Shown: positions 55,593 through 64,000 of the stretch, one piece after another | Position numbering within the stretch: the first letter of the stretch is position 1 | Layout: every line of letters begins with the position of its first letter | Source: Peribacillus saganii | GTDB taxonomy: Bacteria; Bacillota; Bacilli; Bacillales; DSM-1321 | Direction: 5' to 3' | DNA length: 64,000 nucleotides | NCBI RefSeq assembly: GCF_003429095.1 | Contig: NZ_QVTE01000012.1 | Coordinates: 29,865-93,864 of the forward strand | Notes under the pieces: generated by a model | The model's input: only the letters and a program-made list of their open reading frames with translations | The model's database searches: none | Told to the model about the DNA's origin: nothing | Position numbers and translations under genes: made by a program

Positions 55593-56042
55593 ATGGGGCT
55601 TAAGTATAAAAAAATTCTTGTGGCAGTAGATGGATCAATGGAAGCCGAATGGGCATTTAAAAAGGCCATTGAAATTGCAAAGCGCAATAACGCGAAGCTT
55701 ATACTTGCACATGTAGTCGATACTAGGAGTTTTGCTGCAATGGAAGCCTATAATATGACTATGAGTGACCGTGCAGAATCCTTTGCGGCTGAATTAACGG
55801 AAAAATACAAGCAAGAAGCGGCAGCATCCGGAATGCCAGACATCGAAATAGCCGTTGATTATGGCTCACCGAAAGTAAAGATCCCGAAAGATATTGCATA
55901 TAAATATGATCTAGACTTGATCATATGCGGTGCCACTGGATTAAACGCCGTAGAAAGGCTGCTAATCGGCAGCGTCTCTGAGCATATTACCCGTTCATCA
56001 CCCTGTGATGTACTTGTCGTCAGGACACAACAGGATGAATAG
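55593..56042 (+). CDS. Universal stress protein (UspA family)
   Basis: 149 residues. Single Usp domain with ILVAVDGSMEAEWAF and the ATP-binding motif G-2-G-9-G(S): GATGLNAVERLLIGSVSE. A UspA-like ATP-binding protein of the kind induced by starvation or stress; the specific role is not known. SD AGGAGAGGA. Repeat copy G lies directly downstream. Confidence 0.9.
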   Translation: MGLKYKKILVAVDGSMEAEWAFKKAIEIAKRNNAKLILAHVVDTRSFAAMEAYNMTMSDRAESFAAELTEKYKQEAAASGMPDIEIAVDYGSPKVKIPKDIAYKYDLDLIICGATGLNAVERLLIGSVSEHITRSSPCDVLVVRTQQDE

Positions 56043-56051
56043 CTTAGGCAA

Positions 56052-56092
56052 GGTCCTGTTCATTGGGACGGTGCTGGAGCTAGACGTCTGAA
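56052..56092 (+). repeat. Dispersed modular repeat, copy G (3' end only)
   Basis: Only the terminal 3' part GGTGCTGGAGCTAGACGTCT is recognisable, preceded by CATTGGGAC. It lies between the convergent usp and argH. Confidence 0.7.
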
Positions 56093-56124
56093 CATGTTAA
56101 AAAGTTAAAGTTACACTCTCTATG

Positions 56125-56159
56125 AAAAAACCTTGCCAAAAAATGGCAAGGTTTTCTTT
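56125..56159 (-). terminator. Terminator of argGH
   Basis: AAAACCTTGCCA / TGGCAAGGTTTT, followed by TT on the minus strand, 10 nt after the argH stop. Confidence 0.92.
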
Positions 56160-56167
56160 ATTACATA

Positions 56168-57559
56168 TTAGATTTGTTTCTGGAATTCAGCAAGCAGACT
56201 TTTTCCTTTTTCGATTGCCAGAGAGACCTGCTTAAAGCCGGTCCCGCCAGCACTGTTTCTCCGTTTAACAGCTTCGTACGGGTTCAGAGCTGCATAAATA
56301 TCATCCTCAAACAGACCTGACGCTGCTTTGAAATCAGAAAGCTGAAGATCTGCTAAATAACATCCCTTGTTGATGCATTGAAGCACCAGCTTTCCTACTA
56401 CTTCATGTGCTTCCCTGAATGGCATGCCTTTCGAAGCAAGATAGTCAGCAAGTTCAGTAGCATTTGAGAAGTCTGATTTCGTAGCCTGCTCCATTTTTTC
56501 TGTGCGGACTTTCATCGTTGAAACCATGCCCTCAAATATTTTCAGAGATCCAATTACGGTTTTAACCGTGTCGAACATTCCCTCTTTATCTTCCTGCATA
56601 TCTTTATTGTAGGCGAGCGGCAATCCCTTTAACACGGTAAGCAGCCCCATAAGGTTTCCATAAACTCTGCCTGTTTTCCCGCGGATAAGCTCAGCCATAT
56701 CCGGATTCTTCTTCTGCGGCATAATACTGCTTCCGGTTGCAAACGCATCATCCAGCTCAATGAATTGGAATTCCTGGCTAGACCAAAGAATGATTTCCTC
56801 ACTGAAACGGGAAAGGTGCATCATTAATGTTGAACTGTTACTTAAGAACTCCAGGATAAAATCTCTGTCACTTACCGCATCCATGCTATTTTCATAGATG
56901 GAAGCAAACCCAAGCTGTTCAGCGCTGTACACTCTGTCAATCGGGAAGGTAGTCCCTGCGAGCGCTCCAGCCCCAAGCGGTGATACATTAATTCTTTTCA
57001 GGCTTTCAGAAAAACGCTGTTTATCGCGTTCCAGCATCCAGAAATAAGCCATCAGGTGATGGGCGAAAGAAACCGGCTGTGCCCGCTGCAGGTGAGTGTA
57101 CCCAGGGATTAGTGTCTCCACGTGCTGCTCGGCTTTGATTAGAACAGCTTCCTGCAGCCCATTTATCAGCTGCAGGACATCCTCTGTCTGCCTTCTTAAA
57201 TATAAATGCATATCCGTAGCAACCTGATCATTGCGGCTTCTTCCTGTATGCAGCTTCCCGCCAACAGGGCCAATTTCTTCAATCAGCATGCTTTCTAAAT
57301 TTAAATGGATATCTTCCATTTTCACGGAAAAAGATAATTCTCCCGCCTTTGCTTTTGTCTCCAGAGTCTTCAGGCCACCCTGTATCAGCTTAACATCAGA
57401 TTCCGGAAGAATGCCCGTTTTGCCAAGCATGGCAACATGTGCAAGACTGCCTTCAATATCTTCAAGCACTAGCTCTTTGTCAAAAGAGATGGAAGCACCA
57501 AATTCATCTACCCATTCTTCAGCGGATTTCGTAAATCGTCCGCTCCACAGTTTGCTCAC
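56168..57559 (-). CDS. argH: Argininosuccinate lyase
   Basis: 463 residues. Splits argininosuccinate into arginine and fumarate, the last step of arginine synthesis. The fumarase/aspartase superfamily signature [11 protein letters not shown] is present, with [11 protein letters not shown] and [17 protein letters not shown] [13 protein letters not shown]. Start overlaps the argG stop by 4 nt (ATGA). Confidence 0.97.
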   Translation of the reverse strand: MSKLWSGRFTKSAEEWVDEFGASISFDKELVLEDIEGSLAHVAMLGKTGILPESDVKLIQGGLKTLETKAKAGELSFSVKMEDIHLNLESMLIEEIGPVGGKLHTGRSRNDQVATDMHLYLRRQTEDVLQLINGLQEAVLIKAEQHVETLIPGYTHLQRAQPVSFAHHLMAYFWMLERDKQRFSESLKRINVSPLGAGALAGTTFPIDRVYSAEQLGFASIYENSMDAVSDRDFILEFLSNSSTLMMHLSRFSEEIILWSSQEFQFIELDDAFATGSSIMPQKKNPDMAELIRGKTGRVYGNLMGLLTVLKGLPLAYNKDMQEDKEGMFDTVKTVIGSLKIFEGMVSTMKVRTEKMEQATKSDFSNATELADYLASKGMPFREAHEVVGKLVLQCINKGCYLADLQLSDFKAASGLFEDDIYAALNPYEAVKRRNSAGGTGFKQVSLAIEKGKSLLAEFQKQI

Positions 57560-58761
57560 ACTGTCACCTTCTTGTTTTTTACGATGCTGCTAACCTTTGT
57601 TGGAAGTCCCCAAAGATTAATGAAACCGACTGCTGCTGTATGATCAAACTCATCATCTGCCGTATAAGTAGCAAGTTTTTCATCGTATAGAGAGTATTCC
57701 GATTTTCTTCCTTCAATAATTGCGTGTCCTTTGAACAGTTTTACGCGTACTGTTCCAGTAACGGTAGCCTGAGTTTCTTTTAAGAACGCCATTAAAGCAT
57801 CCTTGAGAGGAGAGAACCATAAGCCCTCGTAAATCAGTTCAGTCAGCTTCTTTTCAATAACCGGCTTGAAATGAGCCACTTCTTTTACAAGTGTAATATC
57901 TTCAAGCTCCTTGTGAGCTTTAATTAATGTAATGGCTCCCGGACATTCATAAACTTCACGCGATTTGATACCTACTAGGCGGTTTTCAACATGGTCGATA
58001 CGCCCCACACCATGCTTGCCGGCAATCTGGTTTAATTCAAGGATCAGGTTCGCTAATGTATAACCAGTTCCATTGAGCGTTACAGGTACACCTTGCTCAA
58101 AACCGATTTCAATGACGTCCGGTGTATCCGGTGTTTTTTCAAGGCTGTTAGTTAGCTCATACGCCTCTTCTGGCGGCGCTGCCCACGGATCCTCAAGGAT
58201 ACCGCACTCATTGCTGCGTCCCCAAAGATTTTGGTCAATGGAAAACGGGCTGTCTAAATTAATGGGAATCGGAATATTGTTGTCCTGTGCATACTGGATT
58301 TCTTCTTCACGAGACCATTTCCATTCACGAACCGGCGCGATAACCTTTAAGTCCGGATTTAAAGCCTGGATGGAGACCTCAAAACGCACTTGGTCATTTC
58401 CTTTTCCAGTGCAGCCGTGCGCTACGGCTACCGCATTTTCAAGCTCGGCAACTTCAACCAGCTTCTTGGCAATCAGCGGGCGGGAAAGAGCTGATACAAG
58501 CGGATATTTGCCTTCGTACAAAGTGTGGGCTTGAAGGGCTGCTAATGCGTACTCATTTGCGTACTCTTCCTTTGCATCAATAACATATGATTTAACAGCA
58601 CCTACAGTCAGCGCCTTTTCTTTTATGAATTCTAAATCCTTACCTTCACCGACATCCAGGCAGCATGCTACCACATCAAAATTTTGTTCCTGTAACCATT
58701 TAATTGCAACGGAAGTATCCAAACCTCCGGAATATGCTAAAACCACTTTTGGATTTGCCAT
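57556..58761 (-). CDS. argG: Argininosuccinate synthase
   Basis: 401 residues. Joins citrulline and aspartate using ATP. P-loop-like AYSGGLDTS at residues 9-17; further [13 protein letters not shown] and [10 protein letters not shown]. First gene of argG-argH. SD TAGGAGGAAAAAAC. Two ARG-box-like sites lie in the promoter region, indicating AhrC (ArgR) repression by arginine. Confidence 0.97.
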   Translation of the reverse strand: MANPKVVLAYSGGLDTSVAIKWLQEQNFDVVACCLDVGEGKDLEFIKEKALTVGAVKSYVIDAKEEYANEYALAALQAHTLYEGKYPLVSALSRPLIAKKLVEVAELENAVAVAHGCTGKGNDQVRFEVSIQALNPDLKVIAPVREWKWSREEEIQYAQDNNIPIPINLDSPFSIDQNLWGRSNECGILEDPWAAPPEEAYELTNSLEKTPDTPDVIEIGFEQGVPVTLNGTGYTLANLILELNQIAGKHGVGRIDHVENRLVGIKSREVYECPGAITLIKAHKELEDITLVKEVAHFKPVIEKKLTELIYEGLWFSPLKDALMAFLKETQATVTGTVRVKLFKGHAIIEGRKSEYSLYDEKLATYTADDEFDHTAAVGFINLWGLPTKVSSIVKNKKVTV

Positions 58762-58777
58762 GTTTTTTCCTCCTATT

Positions 58778-58816
58778 TATGAATAAAAATTCACTTTATA
58801 TTATTTTTATTCAAAT
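58778..58816 (-). promoter_or_regulatory. Pair of ARG boxes (AhrC sites) upstream of argG
   Basis: TATGAATAAAAATTCACT at 58778-58795 resembles the ARG box CATGAATAAAAATKCAAK at nearly all positions. A second half-site on the minus strand, TTTGAATAAAAATAATA (58800-58816), follows. The consensus is from memory. Confidence 0.65.
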
Positions 58817-59041
58817 TACCTGAGTAAACTTTACCAGCTTTAAAAATGGTTTGCAATAGTTTTTACCTAAATTTTTTATAAAAATTATAGTTGCATATTT
58901 TATTAGAACGCTAAAATGTATATGACATCCAGGATAATTGTTGTAAACTAATAGAAAACAGCCGGATAGGCGGACGGGGCGCGGAATTTGGTAATATATT
59001 TTCCTTTTGCACCGAATGGAGCTAATGAGGAGCTGAAGACG

Positions 59042-59356
59042 ATGGATGAGATATTTTTCTTTGATAAACGGCTAGGGATTTCTATTCCTGTTTTCAAAAA
59101 AGAATGGGATCAATATAGCAAGGATATCCAGCAAAACATATTGTTTCATTGGGAGAAAATTCGCGGAACGATTCCTGACAGGATTAAAGAACTGGAGAAT
59201 ATCATCAATGAAAAACAGTCCCTCCTTTCCATTGAAAGTGATTTCGCTGTATCCTGCCGGCTCAATACAGAAATCGCTGAGCACGCATCTACGATAAATG
59301 AGTTATGGCTTTGGTTCAGGGTCAATCAATCTGTGAGCGGTAAAATGCACACTTAA
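59042..59356 (+). CDS. Small hypothetical protein between argG and metI
   Basis: 104 residues from the ATG at 59042 (SD GAGGAG, 9 nt spacing). Starts MDEIFFFDKRLGISIPVFKK; the middle is helical and charged (RIKELENIINEKQSLLSIES), and it contains two Trp in a LWLWFRVN stretch. I do not recognise a family. It lies divergent from argG and 85 nt upstream of the metI S-box region. Confidence 0.6.
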   Translation: MDEIFFFDKRLGISIPVFKKEWDQYSKDIQQNILFHWEKIRGTIPDRIKELENIINEKQSLLSIESDFAVSCRLNTEIAEHASTINELWLWFRVNQSVSGKMHT

Positions 59357-59390
59357 TTATTGATTAATCGGCAGCCAATCACAGCAGTCC

Positions 59391-59419
59391 TTGACATGCA
59401 GTCAATAGTGTAGTAAATT
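59391..59419 (+). promoter_or_regulatory. Sigma-A promoter of metI-metC
   Basis: TTGACA (59391-59396), 17-nt spacer, TAAATT (59414-59419), directly upstream of the S-box. Confidence 0.75.
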
Positions 59420-59445
59420 CAAAAGAAACTAAATATTTGATTTTT

Positions 59446-59618
59446 CTTATCCAGAGAGGTTTAGGGTCTGGCCCGATGACACCTCAGCAACCTTCACGCT
59501 AGGTTATTTCAGTGAAAAGGTGCTAATTCCAGCAAGTTCTTTAAAAACTTGGAAGATAAGGAGACGGCTTCGGTTTCATGTTTATTCAAAAGTCTTCTTC
59601 TTAAGAAGACTTTTTTTA
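59446..59618 (+). ncRNA. SAM-I riboswitch (S-box) with terminator, upstream of metI
   Basis: Conserved aptamer: P1 pair CTTATC (59446-59451) and GATAAG (59555-59560), with CCAGAGAGG, CTGGCCCGATGACACC, CAGCAACC and AAGGTGCTAATTCC in order. A terminator AAAGTCTTCTT / AAGAAGACTTT with T7 follows at 59588-59618. SAM binding should stabilise the terminator and shut off metI-metC. Confidence 0.97.
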
Positions 59619-59640
59619 TTTTAATTAGGGAGTGGAATGA

Positions 59641-60759
59641 ATGGTAAATATACATACAAAGCTAGCGCAAATTGGAAATAGGAGCGACAAGACCACAGGA
59701 ACGGTTAATCCCCCCGTGTACTTTTCAACGGCATACCGGCATGAAGGGATTGGACAATCTACCGGCTACGATTATATCCGCACAGGGAATCCGACACGAC
59801 AGATTTTAGAGCGTGCCATTGCAGATTTGGAGGGCGGGGATGCAGGGTTTGCCTGCAGTTCGGGAATGGCAGCAATCCTTACAGTACTGTCTCATTTTAA
59901 ATCAGGTGACGAGTGGATCGTCAGCAGTGACCTTTACGGCGGAACGTATCGGATTTTAGAGCAGGGATTTAAAAAATGGGGGCTGGCAAGCAAATATGTA
60001 AACCCAAAATATCTCGATGAAGTAGAGAATGCGATCACACCGCAAACGAAAGCAATCTTCTTGGAAACACCGACAAATCCGCTTATGGAACAGGCTGACA
60101 TTGCAGAAATCGCTAAAATAGCCAAACGTAACGAAATCCTTCTGATAGTGGATAATACCTTCTATACTCCGTTGCTGCAGAAGCCGATTGAGCTTGGTGC
60201 CGACATCGTAATCCACAGCGCAACAAAATACCTTGGAGGCCATAACGATGTCCTCGCAGGCCTAGTTGTTGCTAAAGGAAAAGAATTATGCGATTCATTG
60301 GCATTTCACCATAACGGTACCGGTGCCGTGTTAAGTCCTTTTGATTCATGGCTTGTCATGAGAGGGATGAAAACGCTTGGACTGAGAATGGAGAAGCATG
60401 AGAAAAATGCAAAAATTCTCGTGGATTATTTATCCCAGCACAGCTTGGTGGCTGACGTGCTATATCCGGGCAAAGGCGGAATGATTTCATTTAGGGTTCG
60501 GGATGAGTCTGACGTAAACCCATTTTTACAAGGTCTATGTCTTATTACATTTGCTGAAAGCCTGGGGGGAACAGAAAGCTTTATTACTTACCCAGCGACA
60601 CAGACCCATGCCGATATCCCATTGGAGGTCCGGCTGAAAACAGGTGTCTGTAACAGGCTGCTCCGTTTTTCTGTTGGGATTGAGGATGCAGACGATTTAA
60701 TCAATGACCTGGAACAGGCTTTCATTAACGTTAGAAAGGAGACTGCAGATGCCTACTGA
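59641..60759 (+). CDS. metI: MetI, cystathionine gamma-synthase / O-acetylhomoserine sulfhydrylase type
   Basis: 372 residues. PLP enzyme of the Cys/Met metabolism family: YDYIRTGNPTRQILE, cofactor region SSGMAAILTVLSHFKSGD, and Schiff-base Lys in HSATKYLGGHND. In B. subtilis MetI makes cystathionine (and homocysteine from sulfide) from acyl-homoserine. SD GGGAGTGG before ATG. Followed by metC with an 11-nt overlap; SAM-controlled by the upstream S-box. Confidence 0.93.
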   Translation: MVNIHTKLAQIGNRSDKTTGTVNPPVYFSTAYRHEGIGQSTGYDYIRTGNPTRQILERAIADLEGGDAGFACSSGMAAILTVLSHFKSGDEWIVSSDLYGGTYRILEQGFKKWGLASKYVNPKYLDEVENAITPQTKAIFLETPTNPLMEQADIAEIAKIAKRNEILLIVDNTFYTPLLQKPIELGADIVIHSATKYLGGHNDVLAGLVVAKGKELCDSLAFHHNGTGAVLSPFDSWLVMRGMKTLGLRMEKHEKNAKILVDYLSQHSLVADVLYPGKGGMISFRVRDESDVNPFLQGLCLITFAESLGGTESFITYPATQTHADIPLEVRLKTGVCNRLLRFSVGIEDADDLINDLEQAFINVRKETADAY

Positions 60760-61924
60760 AAACGAATTTACCTTTGAAACCAGCATTCTCCATAACAGCC
60801 ATAAAATAGACCCTGTTACGGGGGCAGTCAGCGTTCCGATCCACCATGCCTCAACATTTCATCAGTTTGATATCGACAGCTTTGGAAGATACGATTACAG
60901 CCGGAGCGGGAACCCTACAAGGGAAGCATTGGAGGATTTAATAGCTCAAATGGAAGGCGGAACGAGAGGCTTTGCTTTTTCTTCCGGAATGGCTGCAATA
61001 TCAACAGCGTTCCTGCTCCTTTCAGCCGGTGACCACGTCGTCATCACCGACGATGTTTATGGCGGAACCTACAGAATGATAACCCAGGTTCTCACCCGCT
61101 TTGGTATATCGCATTCTTTTGCCGATATGACGGATATTGAGGCAGTTAAGCGTGCCATTAAGCCAAATACGAAGTTGTTTTACGTAGAAACGCCTTCCAA
61201 TCCATTGCTTAAGGTAACAGATATAAAGGAAATCAGCCGAATTGCAAAGGAACACGGCGCACTTACTTTTGTTGATAATACATTTTTAACCCCTGCCCTT
61301 CAAAAACCGCTTGAGCTTGGGGCAGATGTTGTTCTTCACAGCGCTACCAAATTCCTGTCTGGCCATAGCGATACCGTTGCTGGCCTTGCTGTGGTTAAAG
61401 ATCCCGCATTGGCTGATAAACTTGGGTTCTTGCAAAATTCCTTTGGTGCTGTGCTCGGTGTCCAGGATGCATGGCTTGTCATGAGAGGAATTAAAACCCT
61501 TCATGTGCGCCTTTCTCATTCTGTAGCTGCCGCTGAAAAAATGGCACATTTCTTACAATCTCATGATCTTGTCAAGAATGTCTATTATCCGGGCTTAAAG
61601 AATCATCCACAATATGCTCTGCAGCAGCAGCAAGCAAAAGGCGCAGGTGCCGTATTGTCATTTGAATTGGAAAATGAGAGTGTTCTTCGATCCTTTATTG
61701 AAAACGTTAAGCTTCCTGTCTTTGCGGTAAGCCTTGGTGCAGTGGAATCTATACTATCCTACCCAGCCAAAATGTCGCATGCTGCCATGCCAGCCGAAGA
61801 AAGAGAAAGCAGAGGAATCAGCAGCTCCCTGCTTCGCCTTTCCGCAGGCCTTGAAAATGCGGATGACATGCTGGAAGACTTTTCTCAAGCTTTGAAAAAA
61901 AGTAAAAAAGTGATTACCGTATAA
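60749..61924 (+). CDS. metC: MetC, cystathionine beta-lyase
   Basis: 391 residues from the ATG at 60749 (SD AAAGGAGAC, 6 nt). Also PLP-dependent: YDYSRSGNPTREALE, SSGMAAISTAFLLL and the Schiff-base Lys in HSATKFLSGHSDT. Cleaves cystathionine to homocysteine, pyruvate and ammonia. It overlaps metI and shares its S-box. The two are paralogues but differ in substrate-channel residues, so the assignment of which is synthase and which lyase follows B. subtilis metI-metC order. Confidence 0.92.
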   Translation: MPTENEFTFETSILHNSHKIDPVTGAVSVPIHHASTFHQFDIDSFGRYDYSRSGNPTREALEDLIAQMEGGTRGFAFSSGMAAISTAFLLLSAGDHVVITDDVYGGTYRMITQVLTRFGISHSFADMTDIEAVKRAIKPNTKLFYVETPSNPLLKVTDIKEISRIAKEHGALTFVDNTFLTPALQKPLELGADVVLHSATKFLSGHSDTVAGLAVVKDPALADKLGFLQNSFGAVLGVQDAWLVMRGIKTLHVRLSHSVAAAEKMAHFLQSHDLVKNVYYPGLKNHPQYALQQQQAKGAGAVLSFELENESVLRSFIENVKLPVFAVSLGAVESILSYPAKMSHAAMPAEERESRGISSSLLRLSAGLENADDMLEDFSQALKKSKKVITV

Positions 61925-61951
61925 GCGGAATTGACAAATATCATTTCTTAT

Positions 61952-62007
61952 AAAAAAGCGGCCTTCTTCCCGATATGTGATCAGGAAACGGCCGCTTTAT
62001 ATTTTAT
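61952..62007 (+). terminator. Terminator of metI-metC
   Basis: AAAGCGGCC / GGCCGCTTT with a 24-nt loop, followed by ATATTTTATT. Confidence 0.85.
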
Positions 62008-62180
62008 TCTCTTGAGGAATATTTTAATCCATAGTTCATATACGCGTGGGAATCCTCCAAGCTTCAAGCGAATTCGATGGAATTCTCGCTTATACATAAA
62101 AAATAATCGTATAACTACGCAAAGGAAACTAGCTGCAAACTGAAAAATCCGTTAAATCTGGACATTGCTTAATCGAAGCC

Positions 62181-62696
62181 CTATTCCAAATCCTTCTGAA
62201 TTTCTTTCACCACATGGCCCATTTCAGGCAAAATCAGCTTCTCTAGCGCGAGGCGTACCGCTCCGGTCGAGCCTGGCATTGCAAAAATAGCCCGGTTTGC
62301 GGCAACCCCGGCGATCGCCCTGGAAAGAATGGCAGCCGATCCTATGTCCTCAGTGTAGCTAAGCATCCTGAACAGTTCCCCAAAACCTGGAATTTCTTTT
62401 TGAAGTACATTTTGAACCGTTTCAATTGTCACATCACGTTTCGCAATTCCTGTTCCACCGTTTGTCAGAATGACCTCAACTTCTTCATTTTCACAACCCC
62501 GTTGTATCGCGGTTTCAATTTCGATACTGTCATCCTTTACTATTTCATACAAATTAACCACATGGCCAGCATTCTCCAGCATTTCGATTATGAGCCTGCC
62601 GCTTTTGTCTGTTTCCGCTGTTCTGGTATCACTGACTGTTATCACCATGCAATTAACATGCCGTGGCGCGTCTTTCTTATGCTGGCTAACGCTCAT
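62181..62696 (-). CDS. moaB: Molybdenum cofactor biosynthesis protein MoaB
   Basis: 171 residues from the ATG at 62696 (SD AGAGGGG). Mog/MoaB fold, binding molybdopterin, with VITVSDTRTAETDKSG and the substrate loop LTNGGTGIAKRDVTIE and FAMPGSTGAVRLALEKLILPE in separate parts. Involved in adenylation or handling of molybdopterin. Overlaps the EcsC-family gene by 11 nt, so both may be co-transcribed. B. subtilis has moaB near argG. Confidence 0.93.
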   Translation of the reverse strand: MSVSQHKKDAPRHVNCMVITVSDTRTAETDKSGRLIIEMLENAGHVVNLYEIVKDDSIEIETAIQRGCENEEVEVILTNGGTGIAKRDVTIETVQNVLQKEIPGFGELFRMLSYTEDIGSAAILSRAIAGVAANRAIFAMPGSTGAVRLALEKLILPEMGHVVKEIQKDLE

Positions 62697-63534
62697 TATT
62701 ATCCCCTCTTTTCTTAAGTAAGTAGCGGCATTGGTAGTATTTATGGGCAAATTCCGTAATCGCCCGTGTCATCCGGTAGTTGGAGCCGGCCCCAATTGCA
62801 ACACTTAAAAGAGGTACTCCCTGAAACAGCTTTTTCCGAAGGAGCGTAATAGCTGCAGCCTTTAAAATCTGCTTTAACGGCTGCTCAAGCCAGGAGGCGT
62901 CCGTTAATTCCTCTTTTCCCTCGTAAAAGTAATAATCCTCAGCTTCCTTTGTCTCGTTAATCAGTTCCTCCCAGCCATATCCCTGCAGCCTTCTTGGCAT
63001 CCCGCCAGCCCTGAACACCTTTAGAGCCATTGTCATCTCAAAAGGAGTATTTACTTCAATTCCATATGTCATGGCGATAAGCTGAACAGCTCTAAGATTG
63101 AGGACCGTCATGGCCGGGATGTCACTGCCAAGCAGGACAATACCACCTGTGCCGCTGATTCCTCCCTGTGCGAAGGAATACAGGCGATGGCGGGCGATTT
63201 GCTGGTCAGCTATGTATTTTAATTGGTCAATCGACAAACTTCCCATGTCTTCGATAGAATGGACATCCTGATTAAACACTCTTGCAGAAGCTAATATGCG
63301 TTCCCTTGCATCCTGCTGAACCTGAGAGCTTTGCACCATAGCATGCAAATGGAATAGCCAGCTGTCCAGCTTTGCAAAAAATTTTCCGCGTATCTCTTCC
63401 GGCAACAGCAAAAAGGCTTGCTCCAGCCATTCCTCATATAGAATTTCCAAATCTGTAGGTTCATATTGAAACAGCTTCTCTTCCCATCCGCTAATTTCAT
63501 TCCAGATGTGTTTTTCACGATCAGTTAATGCCAT
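62686..63534 (-). CDS. EcsC-family protein
   Basis: 282 residues from the ATG at 63534 (SD GGGAGG, 7 nt). Helical; the EcsC domain shows GISGTGGIVLLGSDIPAMTV then LNLRAVQLIAMTYGIE, and the C-terminal half includes IKAAAITLLRKKLFQ-like ILKAAAITLLRKKLFQGVP. EcsC of the Ecs ABC transporter cluster affects secretion and competence in B. subtilis, but this is a stand-alone family member and its role is unknown. Upstream of moaB. Confidence 0.85.
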   Translation of the reverse strand: MALTDREKHIWNEISGWEEKLFQYEPTDLEILYEEWLEQAFLLLPEEIRGKFFAKLDSWLFHLHAMVQSSQVQQDARERILASARVFNQDVHSIEDMGSLSIDQLKYIADQQIARHRLYSFAQGGISGTGGIVLLGSDIPAMTVLNLRAVQLIAMTYGIEVNTPFEMTMALKVFRAGGMPRRLQGYGWEELINETKEAEDYYFYEGKEELTDASWLEQPLKQILKAAAITLLRKKLFQGVPLLSVAIGAGSNYRMTRAITEFAHKYYQCRYLLKKRGDNNER

Positions 63535-63707
63535 ATCCAATCCTCCCTTAACCCCAATTGGCTGATTCTACCTGTAGTATAGCATAACAGCGGTTTCGGT
63601 CATTCATTTAAAGTGCGCATTCTCCGGAGGCCCTGGTCTAGCACCTGGAAAATACCAGGATTGATTTATATCGAACAGTACAACCTATTTCTTGGGGAGG
63701 TGAAAAC

Positions 63708-63926
63708 ATGAGTCAAAACAATCAAAACAACCAAAACAGTGCAGCGCAAAATGTTGCCGAACAAGTAAAAAACGGTGCAGGCGTAGTATTTGACGCTGCA
63801 AAAAATACAATCCAGGGTGCTGAGGACGTTGCAATGACAGCTGTAGACAAAACTGCAGATGTCATCGATCAAACAACAAATAGCGTATCCAATGGAATGA
63901 GAAATCAGCAAAACAATAATCGATAA
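63708..63926 (+). CDS. Small Asn/Gln/Ala-rich amphipathic protein
   Basis: 72 residues, SD GGGGAGGTG, followed by a strong terminator. N- and C-terminal tails are Asn/Gln repeats (SQNNQNNQNSAAQN and NQQNNNR), while the middle (residues 15-62) has 11-residue-like amphipathic helical repeats (AEQVKNGAGVVFDAAKNTIQ, AVDKTADVIDQTTNSVSNGM) of LEA/apolipoprotein character. No Cys or Trp. Such proteins are often stress- or sporulation-related; that is inference. Unrecognised family. Confidence 0.72.
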   Translation: MSQNNQNNQNSAAQNVAEQVKNGAGVVFDAAKNTIQGAEDVAMTAVDKTADVIDQTTNSVSNGMRNQQNNNR

Positions 63927-63930
63927 AAGT

Positions 63931-63956
63931 AAAAACGCCATTATGTGGCGTTTTTC
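63931..63956 (+). terminator. Terminator of the last small gene
   Basis: AAAACGCCA / TGGCGTTTT, 5-nt loop, followed by TCAG. Confidence 0.9.
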
Positions 63957-64000
63957 AGAGTGTCGAGAAACTCCCTAGAGATCAATATCCTTGGTCATAA

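Overview
The window is a piece of chromosome from a spore-forming Bacillaceae (Bacillus sensu lato, low-to-mid GC). Gene content and order largely follow the Bacillus subtilis ysdC-thrS-dnaI-polA-phoPR-citZ-pyk-accDA-dnaE-argGH region. It also carries B. subtilis-type leaders: an L20 leader, a thrS T-box and an S-box. Most genes lie on the minus strand, probably the leading strand here, though that is inferred from synteny. I see no prophage, CRISPR array, rRNA, tRNA or intact transposase, so this is core chromosome rather than an accessory island.

Layout, low to high coordinate. 1-6.5 kb: M42 peptidase (partial), dimeric dUTPase, ysdB, ysdA, the infC-rpmI-rplT translation operon with its leader, and thrS with a T-box. 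6.6-15.1 kb: ytxC, the dnaB-dnaI helicase-loading pair, nrdR, speD, gapB, coaE, mutM. 15.2-22.6 kb: polA, an HflK/HflC pair that B. subtilis lacks, and phoPR. 22.8-35 kb: central carbon metabolism (MaoC-like protein, mdh, icd, citZ, isocitrate lyase, pyk, pfkA) with ytwI, ytvI and fxsA. 35.5-43 kb: accDA, a FadR-type regulator, NADP-malic enzyme, dnaE. 43-51 kb: sporulation membrane genes ytrHI, nrnA, ytpI, ytoI, an APC permease, a glutamine-rich small protein and ytkL. 51-64 kb: M24 peptidase, cstA with ybdD, a universal stress protein, argGH, an S-box-controlled metI-metC pair, moaB, an EcsC-family protein and a small amphipathic protein.

The genes form coherent modules. citZ-icd-mdh plus isocitrate lyase supply the TCA cycle and glyoxylate bypass. 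gapB sits under apparent CcpN sites, as expected for a gluconeogenic gene. NADP-malic enzyme, a FadR-like regulator and the acetyl-CoA carboxylase subunits form a likely NADPH/malonyl-CoA supply cluster, with a FadR-type operator just downstream of its promoter.

The most unusual feature is a family of dispersed, modular, hairpin-forming intergenic repeats. There are seven copies plus one stub, all in the same orientation, and two of them sit inside what are compact operons in B. subtilis (nrdR/dnaB and citZ/icd). Other unexplained structures are a 20-bp-period degenerate array at 44.15-44.32 kb, an inverted repeat spanning the aceA promoter, and several palindromes near promoters. Start codons were re-chosen from Shine-Dalgarno spacing wherever the longest reading frame was implausible. 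All family assignments rest on reading the translated sequence and on remembered family features; no database search was run.
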